From assembly GCA_964433345.1 (NCBI GenBank), contig CAYSQJ010000001.1, forward strand, positions 626,328-690,327: a DNA stretch of 64,000 nt, written 5' to 3'. A program made the translations under genes and the position numbers. The DNA is from Ga0077527 sp964433345 (GTDB lineage: Bacteria; Pseudomonadota; Gammaproteobacteria; Burkholderiales; SG8-41). Every line of letters begins with the position of its first letter. Within the stretch, counting starts at the first letter, position 1. The notes below the pieces were generated by a model that did no database searches, had not been told where the DNA came from, and worked only from the letters and a program-made list of their open reading frames with translations. This document shows positions 51,533 to 63,225 of the stretch, in pieces.

Positions 51533-52666
51533 CTACAGCAGGACCAGGTTGTCCCTGTGAATCAGTTCGGGCTCGTCGACATAGCCCAGTTTCGACTCGA
51601 TCTGGCCTGAAGGCGTGCGGAGGATGCGGCTGGTTTCCGCATGGCTGTAATTGACCAGGCCGCGGGCGATTTCCCGTCCGGATTCATCCAGGCAGCTGAC
51701 AACCTCGCCGCGTTCGAAGTTGCCTTCTGCGCCGCACACTCCCACCGGCAGCAGGCTCTTGCCGTCCACCAGCAGCGCTTTCACGGCACCGGCGTCCAGC
51801 GTGACCCTGCCGCGTACCTGCAGATGGTCGGCCAGCCATTGCTTGCGCGCCGCGACCGTGGCCTGCCGTGCAAGCAGCTGCGTGCCGACGCGCTCGCCGG
51901 CGGCGAGCCGCAGCAGCACCTCGGGTTCGCGGCCCCAGGCGATCACGGTGTCCGCACCGCTGCGCGCTGCGCGTTTTGCGGCGAGGATCTTGGTCAGCAT
52001 GCCGCCGCGGGCAATCGCGCTCCCGGTCGAGCCGGCAATGCTTTCCAGATAGGGGTCGCCGGCATCGCCGTCGGCGATCAGTTCGGCTTTAGGGTTCCTG
52101 CGTGGATCGGCGCTGTAGAGGCCGCGCTGGTCGGTGAGAATGACCAGCGCGTCGGCCTCGATCAGGTTGGTCACCATTGCCGCCAGCGTGTCGTTGTCGC
52201 CGAAGCGGATCTCATCCATCGCGACCGTGTCGTTCTCGTTGATCACCGGTATGGCGCCGAGATCAAGCAGCGTGCGCAGGGTGGAACGGGCATTCAGGTA
52301 ACGCTTGCGGTCAGCCAGATCCTCATGCGTCAGCAGGATCTGGGCGGCGAGCAGGCCATGCCCGCGAAAACAGGATTCGTAGACCTGGACCAGCCCCATC
52401 TGGCCCACGGCCGCTGCGGCCTGGAGTTCATGCAGCGCGTGCGGGCGGCGGGTCCAGCCAAGGCGCTGCATCCCTTCGGCAATCGCTCCGCTGGAGACGA
52501 GCACGATTTGCCTGCCTTCCTTGCGCAGGCGTGCGATCTGCTCGGCCCACCCGGTCAGCGCGCCATGGTCAAGACCGAGGCCGGCGTTGGTCACCAGGCC
52601 GCTGCCGACCTTGACCACTAGTCGTCGCGCCTTGCGGATGACTGATTCCGTGTTCCGGGATGTCAT
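51533..52666 (-). CDS. proB: Glutamate 5-kinase
   Basis: The 377-aa enzyme makes glutamyl-5-phosphate, the first step of proline synthesis. The amino-acid-kinase domain has LVVKVGSGLVTN, IVLVSSGAIAEGMQRLGW and INENDTVAMDEIRFGDNDTLAA. The C-terminal PUA domain (from about residue 280) is complete. Start at 52666 is by homology. Its first bases overlap the obgE stop (ATGA). Confidence 0.96.
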   Translation of the reverse strand: MTSRNTESVIRKARRLVVKVGSGLVTNAGLGLDHGALTGWAEQIARLRKEGRQIVLVSSGAIAEGMQRLGWTRRPHALHELQAAAAVGQMGLVQVYESCFRGHGLLAAQILLTHEDLADRKRYLNARSTLRTLLDLGAIPVINENDTVAMDEIRFGDNDTLAAMVTNLIEADALVILTDQRGLYSADPRRNPKAELIADGDAGDPYLESIAGSTGSAIARGGMLTKILAAKRAARSGADTVIAWGREPEVLLRLAAGERVGTQLLARQATVAARKQWLADHLQVRGRVTLDAGAVKALLVDGKSLLPVGVCGAEGNFERGEVVSCLDESGREIARGLVNYSHAETSRILRTPSGQIESKLGYVDEPELIHRDNLVLL

Positions 52667-53727
52667 GCCGTCTTGTCCGGTGTGGCGGTTTTCCGGCGGC
52701 TCGCCTTGCGCGGCTGCGGCGTGGCGGCAATCTGCTCCATCACCGCGTAAACCAGCGCCCGGCAACCGTCGCCGCTGATTGCGGAAATGCCGAAACTCGT
52801 GCGCTGCGCGCCCAGCTGCCTCTTCAGCGTCCGCACCAGAGCGTCGCGCTTGTCCTCGGGTACCAGGTCGAGTTTGTTGAACACCAGCCAGCGCGGCTTG
52901 CGGTAAAGCGCTTCGTCATACTTGCGCAGTTCGCGCACCAGCGCCTTGGCGTCGCGCACCACATCGGCATCCGGGTCCGGAGGCGCCACATCGATGACAT
53001 GCAGCAGCAAGCGGGTGCGCGACAGGTGGCGCAGGAACTGGTGGCCGAGCCCGGCCCCTTCGGCAGCGCCCTCGATCAGCCCCGGGATATCTGCAACCAC
53101 GAAGCTGCGATTGTCGTCGACTCGTACCACGCCGAGGTTGGGTTGCAGGGTGGTGAACGGGTAATCGGCGACCTTCGGCCGCGCTGCCGAGATTGCCCGG
53201 ATCAACGTTGACTTCCCCGCATTCGGCATGCCCAGCAGCCCCACGTCTGCGAGAACCTTGAGTTCCAGCTTGAGGTGGCGCGAGACGCCGGGCTCACCCA
53301 CCGTGAACTGCCGCGGCGCCCGGTTGGTGCTGGATTTGAAATGAAGGTTGCCCAGCCCGCCACGTCCGCCCTGGGCGAGGGTCACACGCTCGCCGTCATG
53401 TGCGAGGTCAAACAGGATCTCCCCCGTTTCGGCGTCGCTGACGACGGTGCCCACCGGCATGCGCAGCACGATGTCGTCGGCGGCGCGCCCGAAACAGTCC
53501 GACCCCATGCCTTTCTGGCCGTTTTTCGCGCGGTGGATCCGCGCATAGCGGTAGTCAATCAGCGTGTTGATATTGCGGTCGGCCACCGCGTAGATGCTGC
53601 CGCCGCGCCCGCCGTCGCCGCCATCAGGTCCGCCACGCGGCACGAACTTCTCGCGGCGAAAGCTGGCGACACCGTCGCCGCCCTTGCCGGCATGGACCTC
53701 GATCCGCGCTTCGTCGATGAATTTCAT
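52663..53727 (-). CDS. obgE: GTPase Obg
   Basis: The 354-aa protein has the Obg glycine-rich domain (MKFIDEARIEVHAGKGGDGVASFRREKF) followed by the G domain with LLGMPNAGKSTLIRAIS (P-loop), VVADIPGLIEGAAEGAGLGHQFLRH (switch II) and FNKLDLV. It binds the 50S subunit and couples ribosome assembly to growth. It sits in the conserved rplU-rpmA-obgE-proB order. A terminator precedes it, so part of its expression depends on read-through. Confidence 0.97.
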   Translation of the reverse strand: MKFIDEARIEVHAGKGGDGVASFRREKFVPRGGPDGGDGGRGGSIYAVADRNINTLIDYRYARIHRAKNGQKGMGSDCFGRAADDIVLRMPVGTVVSDAETGEILFDLAHDGERVTLAQGGRGGLGNLHFKSSTNRAPRQFTVGEPGVSRHLKLELKVLADVGLLGMPNAGKSTLIRAISAARPKVADYPFTTLQPNLGVVRVDDNRSFVVADIPGLIEGAAEGAGLGHQFLRHLSRTRLLLHVIDVAPPDPDADVVRDAKALVRELRKYDEALYRKPRWLVFNKLDLVPEDKRDALVRTLKRQLGAQRTSFGISAISGDGCRALVYAVMEQIAATPQPRKASRRKTATPDKTA

Positions 53728-53742
53728 GGGGTTCCTGAAATA

Positions 53743-53772
53743 AAAAGGCCCTGTCGTTCAACAGGGCCTTTT
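53743..53772 (-). terminator. Bidirectional terminator after rpmA
   Basis: AAAAGGCCCTGT (53743-53754) and ACAGGGCCTTTT (53761-53772) form a perfect 12-bp stem with a CGTTCA loop and T-rich ends on both strands. It lies 18 bp after the rpmA stop and before obgE, and likely limits transcription into obgE-proB. Confidence 0.8.
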
Positions 53773-53790
53773 CGGAAATGCATCGGTTGA

Positions 53791-54048
53791 TCAGGCAGGA
53801 ACGACGCTCACGGTCCGGCGCTGGAGCGGCCCCTTCTCCGCGAACTGCACGCGGCCATTGACCTTCGCGAACAGCGTGTGGTCACGGCCGATGCCGACGT
53901 TCTCGCCAGGGTGCATGCGCGTGCCGCGCTGGCGCACGATGATGCTGCCGGCCGGAACCAGTTCGCCCCCGAAACGCTTGACGCCAAGCCGTTTCGATTC
54001 AGAGTCGCGGCCGTTACGGGAACTGCCGCCTGCTTTTTTGTGTGCCAT
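53791..54048 (-). CDS. rpmA: 50S ribosomal protein L27
   Basis: The 85-aa L27 begins MAHKKAGGSSRNGRDSESKRLGVKRFGG and contains GSIIVRQRGTRMHPGENVGIGRDHTLFA. The N-terminal tail reaches the peptidyl transferase centre. It lies 15 bp downstream of rplU. Confidence 0.98.
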   Translation of the reverse strand: MAHKKAGGSSRNGRDSESKRLGVKRFGGELVPAGSIIVRQRGTRMHPGENVGIGRDHTLFAKVNGRVQFAEKGPLQRRTVSVVPA

Positions 54049-54063
54049 TCGATTGCTCCTTGC

Positions 54064-54375
54064 TTAGCCAGCGATGCCCGTGATTTCGAGCTCGGTGAAG
54101 TTCTGCCGGTGGCCCTGGGTCTTGCGGTAATGCTTGCGCCGGCGCATCTTGAAAATGCGCACCTTGTCGCCGCGGCCCTGCGAAACCACTTTTGCGGTGA
54201 CCGCTGCGCCCGAAACCAGCGGCGTGCCGAGTTTGACGCTGCCATCCTGGGCAACCATCAGAACCTGGTCCAGGGTGACTTCCGATCCGACATCGGCCGG
54301 CAGTTGCTCGACCTTGATTTTGGTGCCGGCGCTCACGCGGTACTGCTTGCCACCGGTCTTGACTACCGCATACAT
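54064..54375 (-). CDS. rplU: 50S ribosomal protein L21
   Basis: The 103-aa L21 has MYAVVKTGGKQYRVSAGTKIKVEQL, then KMRRRKHYRKTQGHRQNFTELEI, which is typical. Start at 54375 is by homology and is served by a strong promoter at 54409-54437. Confidence 0.98.
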   Translation of the reverse strand: MYAVVKTGGKQYRVSAGTKIKVEQLPADVGSEVTLDQVLMVAQDGSVKLGTPLVSGAAVTAKVVSQGRGDKVRIFKMRRRKHYRKTQGHRQNFTELEITGIAG

Positions 54376-54408
54376 TGGATAACCCCTCAGAACCACGGAA
54401 AACCGCGG

Positions 54409-54437
54409 ATTATACAAGCCAGTTTGCCTCCAGTCAA
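54409..54437 (-). promoter_or_regulatory. Strong sigma70 promoter of rplU-rpmA
   Basis: On the minus strand, TTGACT (54437-54432) is followed after exactly 17 nt by TATAAT (54414-54409), 34 nt before the rplU start codon. It is close to consensus. Confidence 0.8.
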
Positions 54438-54574
54438 AGTTTGCTGAGGTCCGGGTGTGAGTGAATAAATCATGGAAATCAAGGAATTAGCGATCCACCC
54501 GGAATGTCCGGCCGGCGCACGGGGGCGCCGGCAGACGGCGAAATTGTTATGATCCGCCTTTTTCCCGGCTTCAA

Positions 54575-55543
54575 GTGTTCCTCGAAAAACTAGGCCAGCT
54601 GCTGGCCACCGACATGCAGGCCGTGGATCGCGTGATCCGCGAGCGCCTGCATTCCGATGTCGTGCTGATCCGGCAGGTGGCCGAATACATCATCGGCGGC
54701 GGCGGCAAGCGCCTGCGCCCGGCCCTCGTGCTGCTCTCCGCGGGGGCGATGGGATATCGCGGCACCGCGCACCATACCCTCGCAGCGGTCGTCGAATTCA
54801 TTCATACCGCGACCCTGCTGCACGATGACGTGGTCGACGAATCATCGCTGCGCCGGGGGCGTCCCACCGCCAATACCCTGTTCGGCAACGCCGCTTCGGT
54901 GCTGGTGGGCGATTTCGTCTACTCGCGTGCCTTCCAGATGATGGTAAATGTCGATGACATGCGCGTGCTGCGCGTACTCGCGGATGCAACCAACGTCATC
55001 GCCGAGGGGGAAGTGTTGCAGTTGATGAACTGCCGCAACGCAGACATCGACGAAGCGAGCTATCTGCAGGTCATTCGTTACAAGACCGCGAAGCTGTTCG
55101 AGGCGGCCGGCCGGCTGGGGGCGATCATTTCCGGTGCATCGCCACAGGCCGAGGAGGCGATGGCGGCCTACGGCAGCCATCTCGGCACCGCATTCCAGCT
55201 GATCGACGATGTGCTCGATTATTCCGGGGATACCGGTGTCATCGGCAAGAATGTCGGAGACGACCTGGCCGAAGGCAAGGCGACGCTGCCCCTGATCCGG
55301 GTCATGCACCATGGCACTCCCGGGGAGGCGGCGGCAGTGCGGCGCGCCGTTGAATCCGGAGACGGAACGGACCTAGACACCGTGCTGGCCGCGATACGCC
55401 GGTGCGGGGCGCTTGATTACGCGCGGCGCCAGGCCGAGGCCGAGGCCGACGCTGCCTGCGCCGCGCTTTCGGTGATCCCGCCCACTCCGTACCGGGATTC
55501 TTTGCTACAATTGGCGTCGTTCGCGGTGACGCGGACGCATTGA
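54575..55543 (+). CDS. ispB: Octaprenyl/polyprenyl diphosphate synthase
   Basis: The 322-aa trans-prenyltransferase makes the ubiquinone side chain. The first Asp-rich motif is LLHDDVVDESSLRRGRPT, the second FQLIDDVLDYSGD, with GGGGKRLRPALVLLSAGA before them. The start is GTG at 54575. It diverges from rplU by 199 bp, a common arrangement. Confidence 0.95.
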   Translation: MFLEKLGQLLATDMQAVDRVIRERLHSDVVLIRQVAEYIIGGGGKRLRPALVLLSAGAMGYRGTAHHTLAAVVEFIHTATLLHDDVVDESSLRRGRPTANTLFGNAASVLVGDFVYSRAFQMMVNVDDMRVLRVLADATNVIAEGEVLQLMNCRNADIDEASYLQVIRYKTAKLFEAAGRLGAIISGASPQAEEAMAAYGSHLGTAFQLIDDVLDYSGDTGVIGKNVGDDLAEGKATLPLIRVMHHGTPGEAAAVRRAVESGDGTDLDTVLAAIRRCGALDYARRQAEAEADAACAALSVIPPTPYRDSLLQLASFAVTRTH

Positions 55544-55550
55544 CCGAAAG

Positions 55551-55576
55551 AGGGCACGTGCAACGTGCCCTTGTTG
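55551..55576 (+). terminator. Rho-independent terminator after ispB
   Basis: AGGGCACGT (55551-55559) and ACGTGCCCT (55563-55571) form a perfect 9-bp stem with a GCA loop, followed by TGTTGTTTG. It lies 7 bp after the ispB stop. Confidence 0.75.
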
Positions 55577-55618
55577 TTTGTGTACAGGGTGTACGGAGTA
55601 TCGGCGGTCGATGCCATT

Positions 55619-55695
<77 letters not shown>

Positions 55696-55701
55696 CCAAT
55701 T

Positions 55702-55763
55702 CTGGATTCCGGCCGGATCCCTCAGGGAATCCGGTCCGGAGTTCCCGATTCCGGAATTTCCAG
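55702..55763. repeat. Palindromic GC-rich repeat immediately after tRNA-Pro
   Basis: CTGGATTCCGG (55702) and CCGGAATTTCCAG (55751-55763) can pair to form a long imperfect hairpin. Within it CCGGAT and ATCCGG pair again. It begins 7 nt after the tRNA. It resembles dispersed palindromes common in proteobacteria, or could fold as the tRNA terminator. No U-run follows. Confidence 0.45.
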
Positions 55764-56075
55764 CAGTTTCGCGCGGTTCCATGGCGATGGGGCGACAGTC
55801 TCGCGCTGTAGTGGCCGCATGGTGCATGCGCGACCGTGAGGGTTGCGCGTATGCCTGATCTGTCGCGGCTGCGCAGCGCACTTTTTGTTGTCGACGCAAT
55901 GCAAGCCGGGGCGAATTCGCCGACCTCCCGGCAACCGTCAAGGCTACAATCGGACGTCACGTTTTCCGGAGGCGCTGGCCTTGGGTCCGGAGTCGGCGCG
56001 CGCCCGTGAACCTGCCCGCAGGGCGGGGGGGGCAGGCAGCGCGCGACGGATCGTTTGGCATGCTGGTTGAGATCG
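55764..56075. other. Non-coding stretch between the tRNA-adjacent repeat and the PP0621-like gene
   Basis: I see no convincing coding sequence here. Several short ORFs exist on both strands but show no domain, start signal or plausible composition. A G-run flanked by CTGCCCGC and GGCAGG near 56015-56035 may form a hairpin. Nothing else is evident. Confidence 0.5.
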
Positions 56076-56294
56076 ATGGTCAAGTTCCTGCTCGTCGCAA
56101 TCGTGGTCGCACTCGGAATATGGCTGCTGCGCGGCCAGCGTCGCCGCCGGCAGGCTGGCGAGCGTCCGGAATCCAGGCCGCAGGACATGGTGACCTGCGC
56201 CCGGTGCGGCATCCATTTTCCGCGGGGCGAGAGCATCGTGGCCGGCGGGCGGCAATTCTGTTCGGAATCGCACCGCGACGAGTTCCGTCCTTAG
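56076..56294 (+). CDS. PP0621-family small membrane protein
   Basis: The 72-aa protein has an N-terminal TM helix (MVKFLLVAIVVALGIWLLRG), a basic stretch and a C-terminal knuckle with two cysteines plus His (MVTCARCGIHFPRG and FCSESHRDEF), consistent with a small zinc-binding motif. This pattern is that of PP0621-like proteins, which are often encoded just before pilS. Function unknown. Its stop is 14 bp before the pilS start. Confidence 0.8.
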   Translation: MVKFLLVAIVVALGIWLLRGQRRRRQAGERPESRPQDMVTCARCGIHFPRGESIVAGGRQFCSESHRDEFRP

Positions 56295-56308
56295 CGCTGA
56301 GTCCCGGC

Positions 56309-57919
56309 TTGAATTCCCAGCCCCACCTGCTTTCGACGGCACCCGGAGAGCCCGGCCACATCCGGCACGCGCCCGAGGCTTACTGGCGTTCGCTGCAGCT
56401 GTTCAACGGCTATCGGCTTGCGGCCGCGCTGCTGCTGCTTCTGGCGGCGGCGTTCTGGGGCGCCACGCTGCAGTTCGGCTCGCGCGACATGCGCCTGTTT
56501 CTGCTTGCCGCCGCGAGTTACGCGGCTTTCGCCCTTGCAATGTTTGCGGTGATTCGCACCCGCGAGCGTTTCACCTGGCAACTTGCGATCCAGGTCAGCG
56601 GCGACATCGGTTTTGTGATCCTGATGATGTACGCCAGCGGCGGCCTGTCGAGCGGGCTCGGCCTTTTGCTGCTGACCTCGCTCGCGGCGGCGGGGCTGGT
56701 GACCCGGGGCCAGCTGACCCTGTTTTTTGCCGCCATCGCGACCATTGCGATTCTGCTCGAGCATACCTACGAGGTGCTGCATTTTTCCGAAAGCGGCGCC
56801 CAGTATGCACAGGCCGGGCTGCTCTCGATCGCCTATTTTGCAACCGCCTGGCTGGCCCATGCCCTTGCCATCCGCTCAATCGCGAGCGAACGACTTGCCG
56901 CCCAGCGCGAGATCGATCTCGCCAACATGGCGCAGGTCAACCAGCTGGTGATCCAGGACATGGAGCATGGCGTGATCGTGGTCGACGGTGCCGGCATCGT
57001 GCGCCAGGTCAACACCGCCGCCGAGCGCATGATCGGCGGCATGCGCGGAGGCGGCGTGGTGGCCCTGCGCGACCGCGCACCGGCGCTTTATGAGCGGGTG
57101 GAATCGTGGCTGCGCGACCAGCAGGGCCGGGAGTCGCCCGACGCCTTCGAGATCGGCAGCAACCTGCGCGCGCGCCTGGTGCCGGTGGCGCCGCGCCGGG
57201 GCGCCGGCGCCGTCATTTTTCTCGAAGACCTGGCCCGCCTGCGTTCGGAGGCGCGGCAGCTGAAACTGGCGGCGCTCGGGCGGCTGACCGCCAACATCGC
57301 GCACGAGATCCGCAATCCCCTCGGGGCCATCAGCCACGCGGCCGAACTGCTGCAGGAGGAATCCGGCGTGTCTGCCGGCGCGCAGCGATTGACGACCATC
57401 ATCCGCGACAACACCCGGCGCCTCGACCGCATGATCAACGATGTGCAGACGCTCAACCGAGGGGAACGCGCGAAACGGGAGCGGTTCCACCTCGGCACCT
57501 ATCTGCGGGGATTCATCGAGCAGTTCAATTCCACCGAGAAGCTGTCCGCGGATGTCATCGAACTGCACCTTGCCGATGAGGTGCATGTGATGTTTGACCG
57601 TGATCACCTCAACCAGGTGCTGTGGAACCTGTGCAGGAACGCGCTGCGCCATTCTCGCCGCGGCCCGGGCAGCATCCGGCTCGAGGTGGCGAAGGCGGGG
57701 CGCGGCAATGCAGTAAAATTGGATGTGGTCGATGACGGCCCGGGCGTGCCCCCGGAATCGCGCAACAAGCTGTTCGAGCCGTTTTTCACGACCTCCCCGG
57801 GCGGCACCGGGCTGGGCATCTACCTCGCCCGGGAAATCTGCGAAGCCAACGGGGCCGCGCTGGAGTATGTCGATTCGGCGGGTGGCGCGCGATTCTCGGT
57901 AACCTGCGCCGCCGGTTAA
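56309..57919 (+). CDS. pilS: PilS-type sensor histidine kinase
   Basis: The 536-aa kinase has about six TM helices in residues 20-190, a PAS-like domain (NQLVIQDMEHGVIVVDGAGIVRQVNTAAERMIG), HisKA with the phosphorylated His in LTANIAHEIRNPLGAISHAAE, and HATPase_c with NQVLWNLCRNALRHS and VVDDGPGVPPESRNKLFEPFFTT. Its partner PilR follows 13 bp later. In other bacteria PilS senses pilin in the membrane and controls type IV pilus genes. Start TTG at 56309 is the best choice; an upstream frame overlaps the small gene. Confidence 0.9.
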   Translation: MNSQPHLLSTAPGEPGHIRHAPEAYWRSLQLFNGYRLAAALLLLLAAAFWGATLQFGSRDMRLFLLAAASYAAFALAMFAVIRTRERFTWQLAIQVSGDIGFVILMMYASGGLSSGLGLLLLTSLAAAGLVTRGQLTLFFAAIATIAILLEHTYEVLHFSESGAQYAQAGLLSIAYFATAWLAHALAIRSIASERLAAQREIDLANMAQVNQLVIQDMEHGVIVVDGAGIVRQVNTAAERMIGGMRGGGVVALRDRAPALYERVESWLRDQQGRESPDAFEIGSNLRARLVPVAPRRGAGAVIFLEDLARLRSEARQLKLAALGRLTANIAHEIRNPLGAISHAAELLQEESGVSAGAQRLTTIIRDNTRRLDRMINDVQTLNRGERAKRERFHLGTYLRGFIEQFNSTEKLSADVIELHLADEVHVMFDRDHLNQVLWNLCRNALRHSRRGPGSIRLEVAKAGRGNAVKLDVVDDGPGVPPESRNKLFEPFFTTSPGGTGLGIYLAREICEANGAALEYVDSAGGARFSVTCAAG

Positions 57920-57932
57920 ACAGGAGAAGCCA

Positions 57933-59303
57933 TTGGCTACTGGACAAGTACTGGTCGTCGATGACGAGGCGGACATCCGCGAACTGCTCGGCATGACGCT
58001 GATCCGGATGGGCCTGGAGCCGCGTTGCGCCGGCAGCGTGTCCGAAGCCCTGTCGCTGCTGGGGGGCAACAACTTCGAGCTGTGCCTCACCGACATGCGT
58101 CTTTCCGATGGCGACGGGCTGTCGATCGTCGAACACATCACTCGCAATCATCCCAGCCTGCCGGTCGCGGTGATCACCGCGCACGGCAGTGCGGAGAACG
58201 CGGTGGCTGCGCTGAAGGCCGGTGCCTTTGACTACCTCGGCAAGCCGGTATCACTGGACCAGCTGCGCGCGCTGGTGAGGTCGGCCCTGAAGCTGCCCCG
58301 TCCCGGCGGCGAGCGCCGGGACGGGGATCCTGCGGCACAGCCGGCAGAGGGTTTGCCGAACCTGATAGGCGAATCGCCGTTGATGGCGCAGGCACGGCAG
58401 CTGATCGGAAAGCTTGCGCGCAGCCAGGCGCCGGTTCAGATCCGCGGAGAGTCGGGCAGCGGCAAGGAGCTGGCGGCGCGCCTGATTCATCTCAATGGCG
58501 CGCGCCGTGAAGGTCCGTTCCTTGCCGTCAACTGCGGCGCCATTCCCGAAAACCTGATGGAATCCGAGTTTTTCGGCCACCGCAAGGGTGCTTTCACCGG
58601 AGCCCTTGCCGACCATGACGGATTTTTCCAGGCCGCCAGCGGCGGCACCCTGTTTCTCGACGAGGTCGGCGACCTGCCGCTGTCGATGCAGGTCAAGCTG
58701 CTGCGCGCGATCCAGGAAAAGCGGGTGCGCAAGGTGGGGTCGACCGGCGAGGAGCCGGTCGACGTGAGGATCATCAGTGCCACGCACCGCCACCTCGCAG
58801 ACGAGGTGAAAAGCGGTGCCTTCCGCCAGGATCTTTATTACCGCCTGAACGTTATCGAGCTGCGCATGCCGGCCCTGCGCGAACTGCGCGAGGATATTCC
58901 CCGACTCGCTGCGGCGATACTCGAGCGCCATGTGCTTGACGGGCGTGTGCCGCGGCTGTCGGCGCAGGCCGTCGCGGCCCTGCAGGACTATCATTTTCCC
59001 GGCAATGTCCGCGAGCTCGAGAATATCCTCGAGCGGGCGGTGGCGCTGACCAGCGGCGACGAAATCGGCGTCGAAGACCTGCAACTGACTCAGGAGCGTG
59101 CCGTAGCGCAGGACGAGGATGTTGACGGCCTGCCGCTGCCCGAGCGCCTGGAAGCCATCGAGCGCAAGGCGATCATGGACGCGCTGGAGCGCGCGCGCTA
59201 CAACCAGACCGCAGCCGCCAAGCTGCTCGGCATATCCTTCCGTGCGCTGCGTTACCGGATACAGCGCCTGGGAATACGGCAGGAGCTCGATGCCAAGCCC
59301 TGA
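57933..59303 (+). CDS. pilR: PilR-type sigma54-dependent response regulator
   Basis: The 456-aa regulator has a receiver (VLVVDDEADIRELLGMTLIRMG, phospho-Asp in LCLTDMRLSDGDGL), an AAA+ central domain with Walker A GESGSGKELAARLIH, the sigma54-contact loop GAFTGA and Walker B GGTLFLDEVGDLP, and a Fis-type HTH (NQTAAAKLLGISFRALRYRIQRLG). Start TTG at 57933 follows CAGGAG. It likely activates pilin transcription. Confidence 0.93.
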   Translation: MATGQVLVVDDEADIRELLGMTLIRMGLEPRCAGSVSEALSLLGGNNFELCLTDMRLSDGDGLSIVEHITRNHPSLPVAVITAHGSAENAVAALKAGAFDYLGKPVSLDQLRALVRSALKLPRPGGERRDGDPAAQPAEGLPNLIGESPLMAQARQLIGKLARSQAPVQIRGESGSGKELAARLIHLNGARREGPFLAVNCGAIPENLMESEFFGHRKGAFTGALADHDGFFQAASGGTLFLDEVGDLPLSMQVKLLRAIQEKRVRKVGSTGEEPVDVRIISATHRHLADEVKSGAFRQDLYYRLNVIELRMPALRELREDIPRLAAAILERHVLDGRVPRLSAQAVAALQDYHFPGNVRELENILERAVALTSGDEIGVEDLQLTQERAVAQDEDVDGLPLPERLEAIERKAIMDALERARYNQTAAAKLLGISFRALRYRIQRLGIRQELDAKP

Positions 59304-59312
59304 CGTTTCCGC

Positions 59313-59861
59313 ATGCGCATAGACGCCGGAGGGATGGCCGACGCCGCGCGGTACATTCCTTCACCGAACTGCGACGACAGGCCGGAAGGCGCCGCGGTCG
59401 ACCTGCTGGTCATTCACAACATCAGCCTGCCGCCCGGTATCTTCGGAGGCGACGCGGTCATCGACTTGTTCATGAATCGTCTGGATCCGCAGGCGCATCC
59501 CTATTTTGCGACGATTGCCGGACTGCGTGTCTCGGCGCATTTTTTCATCCGCCGCGAGGGCGAGCTGCTGCAGTTCGTGCCCTGCTCGCGGCGGGCCTGG
59601 CATGCGGGTCAGTCATCTTGGAGCGGCCGCCAGCGCTGCAACGATTTTTCGGTCGGCATTGAACTCGAGGGCGCGGATGACTGCAGTTACAGCGATGCGC
59701 AATATGCCTGTCTCGGCAGGCTGGCGCGCGCCCTTTACCGGCGATATCCGATTGCCGCATCCGTCGGCCATTCCGACATAGCGCCGGAACGCAAGACCGA
59801 TCCCGGCCCCTGTTTCGACTGGGACCGCTATTTTTGCGAAATTCGCAAAAATACTTTTTAA
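59313..59861 (+). CDS. ampD: 1,6-anhydro-N-acetylmuramyl-L-alanine amidase AmpD
   Basis: The 182-aa Zn amidase_2 enzyme recycles peptidoglycan in the cytoplasm. The zinc site is formed by LLVIHNISLPPG (His), VGHSDIAPERKTDPGPCFDW (His and Asp) and VSAHFFIRREGELLQFV. There is no signal peptide. It sits 9 bp after pilR. The stop is inside an AT-rich region with repeat copy D. Confidence 0.95.
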   Translation: MRIDAGGMADAARYIPSPNCDDRPEGAAVDLLVIHNISLPPGIFGGDAVIDLFMNRLDPQAHPYFATIAGLRVSAHFFIRREGELLQFVPCSRRAWHAGQSSWSGRQRCNDFSVGIELEGADDCSYSDAQYACLGRLARALYRRYPIAASVGHSDIAPERKTDPGPCFDWDRYFCEIRKNTF

Positions 59862-59875
59862 AAACAAGTACTTAT
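59855..59875 (+). repeat. AT-rich gene-end repeat, copy D
   Basis: This core matches copy A at 16 of 21 positions, including ACAAGTACTTAT where copy A has TCAAGTGCTTAT, and it overlaps the ampD stop codon. Confidence 0.4.
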
Positions 59876-60065
59876 AAAAAATACCCCTAGGCGATTGCCG
59901 GCGTCAGCCGGATACACGCCTGCTGGCGCTGTCGGGCAACCCCGCCCGCACTCCCGGCGCTTTTGCCAGCCACAGCGGCTTGCCTATTTTTTATGCAAAT
60001 AATCCGATGCTTATAAACGGTTCCTGCTGTTTCTCAAGAACTTTTTAAAAAAGCGTCAAAAGCTA
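59876..60065. other. Non-coding stretch between ampD and the nrdA promoter
   Basis: There is no gene in these 190 bp. The first part is AT-rich, then moderately GC-rich, then AT-rich again, with a fifth weak repeat core (14 of 21 matches to copy A) at 59994-60014. No clear terminator or small ORF is seen. Confidence 0.5.
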
Positions 60066-60094
60066 TTGCGGATTAAAAAGCTGGCCACTAGAAT
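60066..60094 (+). promoter_or_regulatory. Predicted sigma70 promoter of nrdA
   Basis: -35 TTGCGG (60066-60071), 17-nt spacer, -10 TAGAAT (60089-60094). The transcription start would be near 60101. AAGGAG at 60186-60191 is the nrdA ribosome-binding site. Confidence 0.6.
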
Positions 60095-60131
60095 TGGTCG
60101 AAATTCGCATGTCGACCACAACATATAGTGG
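60085..60131. promoter_or_regulatory. Pair of NrdR boxes over the nrdA promoter
   Basis: Box 1 at 60085-60100 matches the NrdR consensus weakly, about 10 of 16. Box 2 at 60116-60131 (CCACAACATATAGTGG) is a good match. Their starts are 31 bp apart, the spacing typical of NrdR sites. Box 1 overlaps the -10 element, fitting repression of ribonucleotide reductase. Confidence 0.65.
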
Positions 60132-60198
60132 TTAGCGGGCCGGGAGCCATTGTGCTGTCGGGAGGTTATAAAACCTAAAAAAATCAAGGAGTAATGAT

Positions 60199-63057
<2,859 letters not shown>

Positions 63058-63140
63058 GCCGGCCGGGGAAGAAATCAGGCGGGGCACGAATCAGGGACGG
63101 AAGTTGTAACAGCGAAGTTGTAGGTTGCTTTGCGGGCATT

Positions 63141-63179
63141 GCGGCGGGTTCACCCCCAACAAGAAACAAGAACCGCCGC
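63141..63179 (+). repeat. Inverted repeat in the nrdA-nrdB spacer
   Basis: GCGGCGGGTTC (63141-63151) and GAACCGCCGC (63170-63179) form a 10-bp stem with one bulged G and an A-rich loop. GAAGTTGTA occurs twice just upstream. It may tune the nrdA:nrdB ratio. No U-run follows. Confidence 0.4.
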
Positions 63180-63225
63180 GGCCCTGGAAGGTGTCCACCG
63201 ACAACGCCAATAAAGGAGACTGAAC

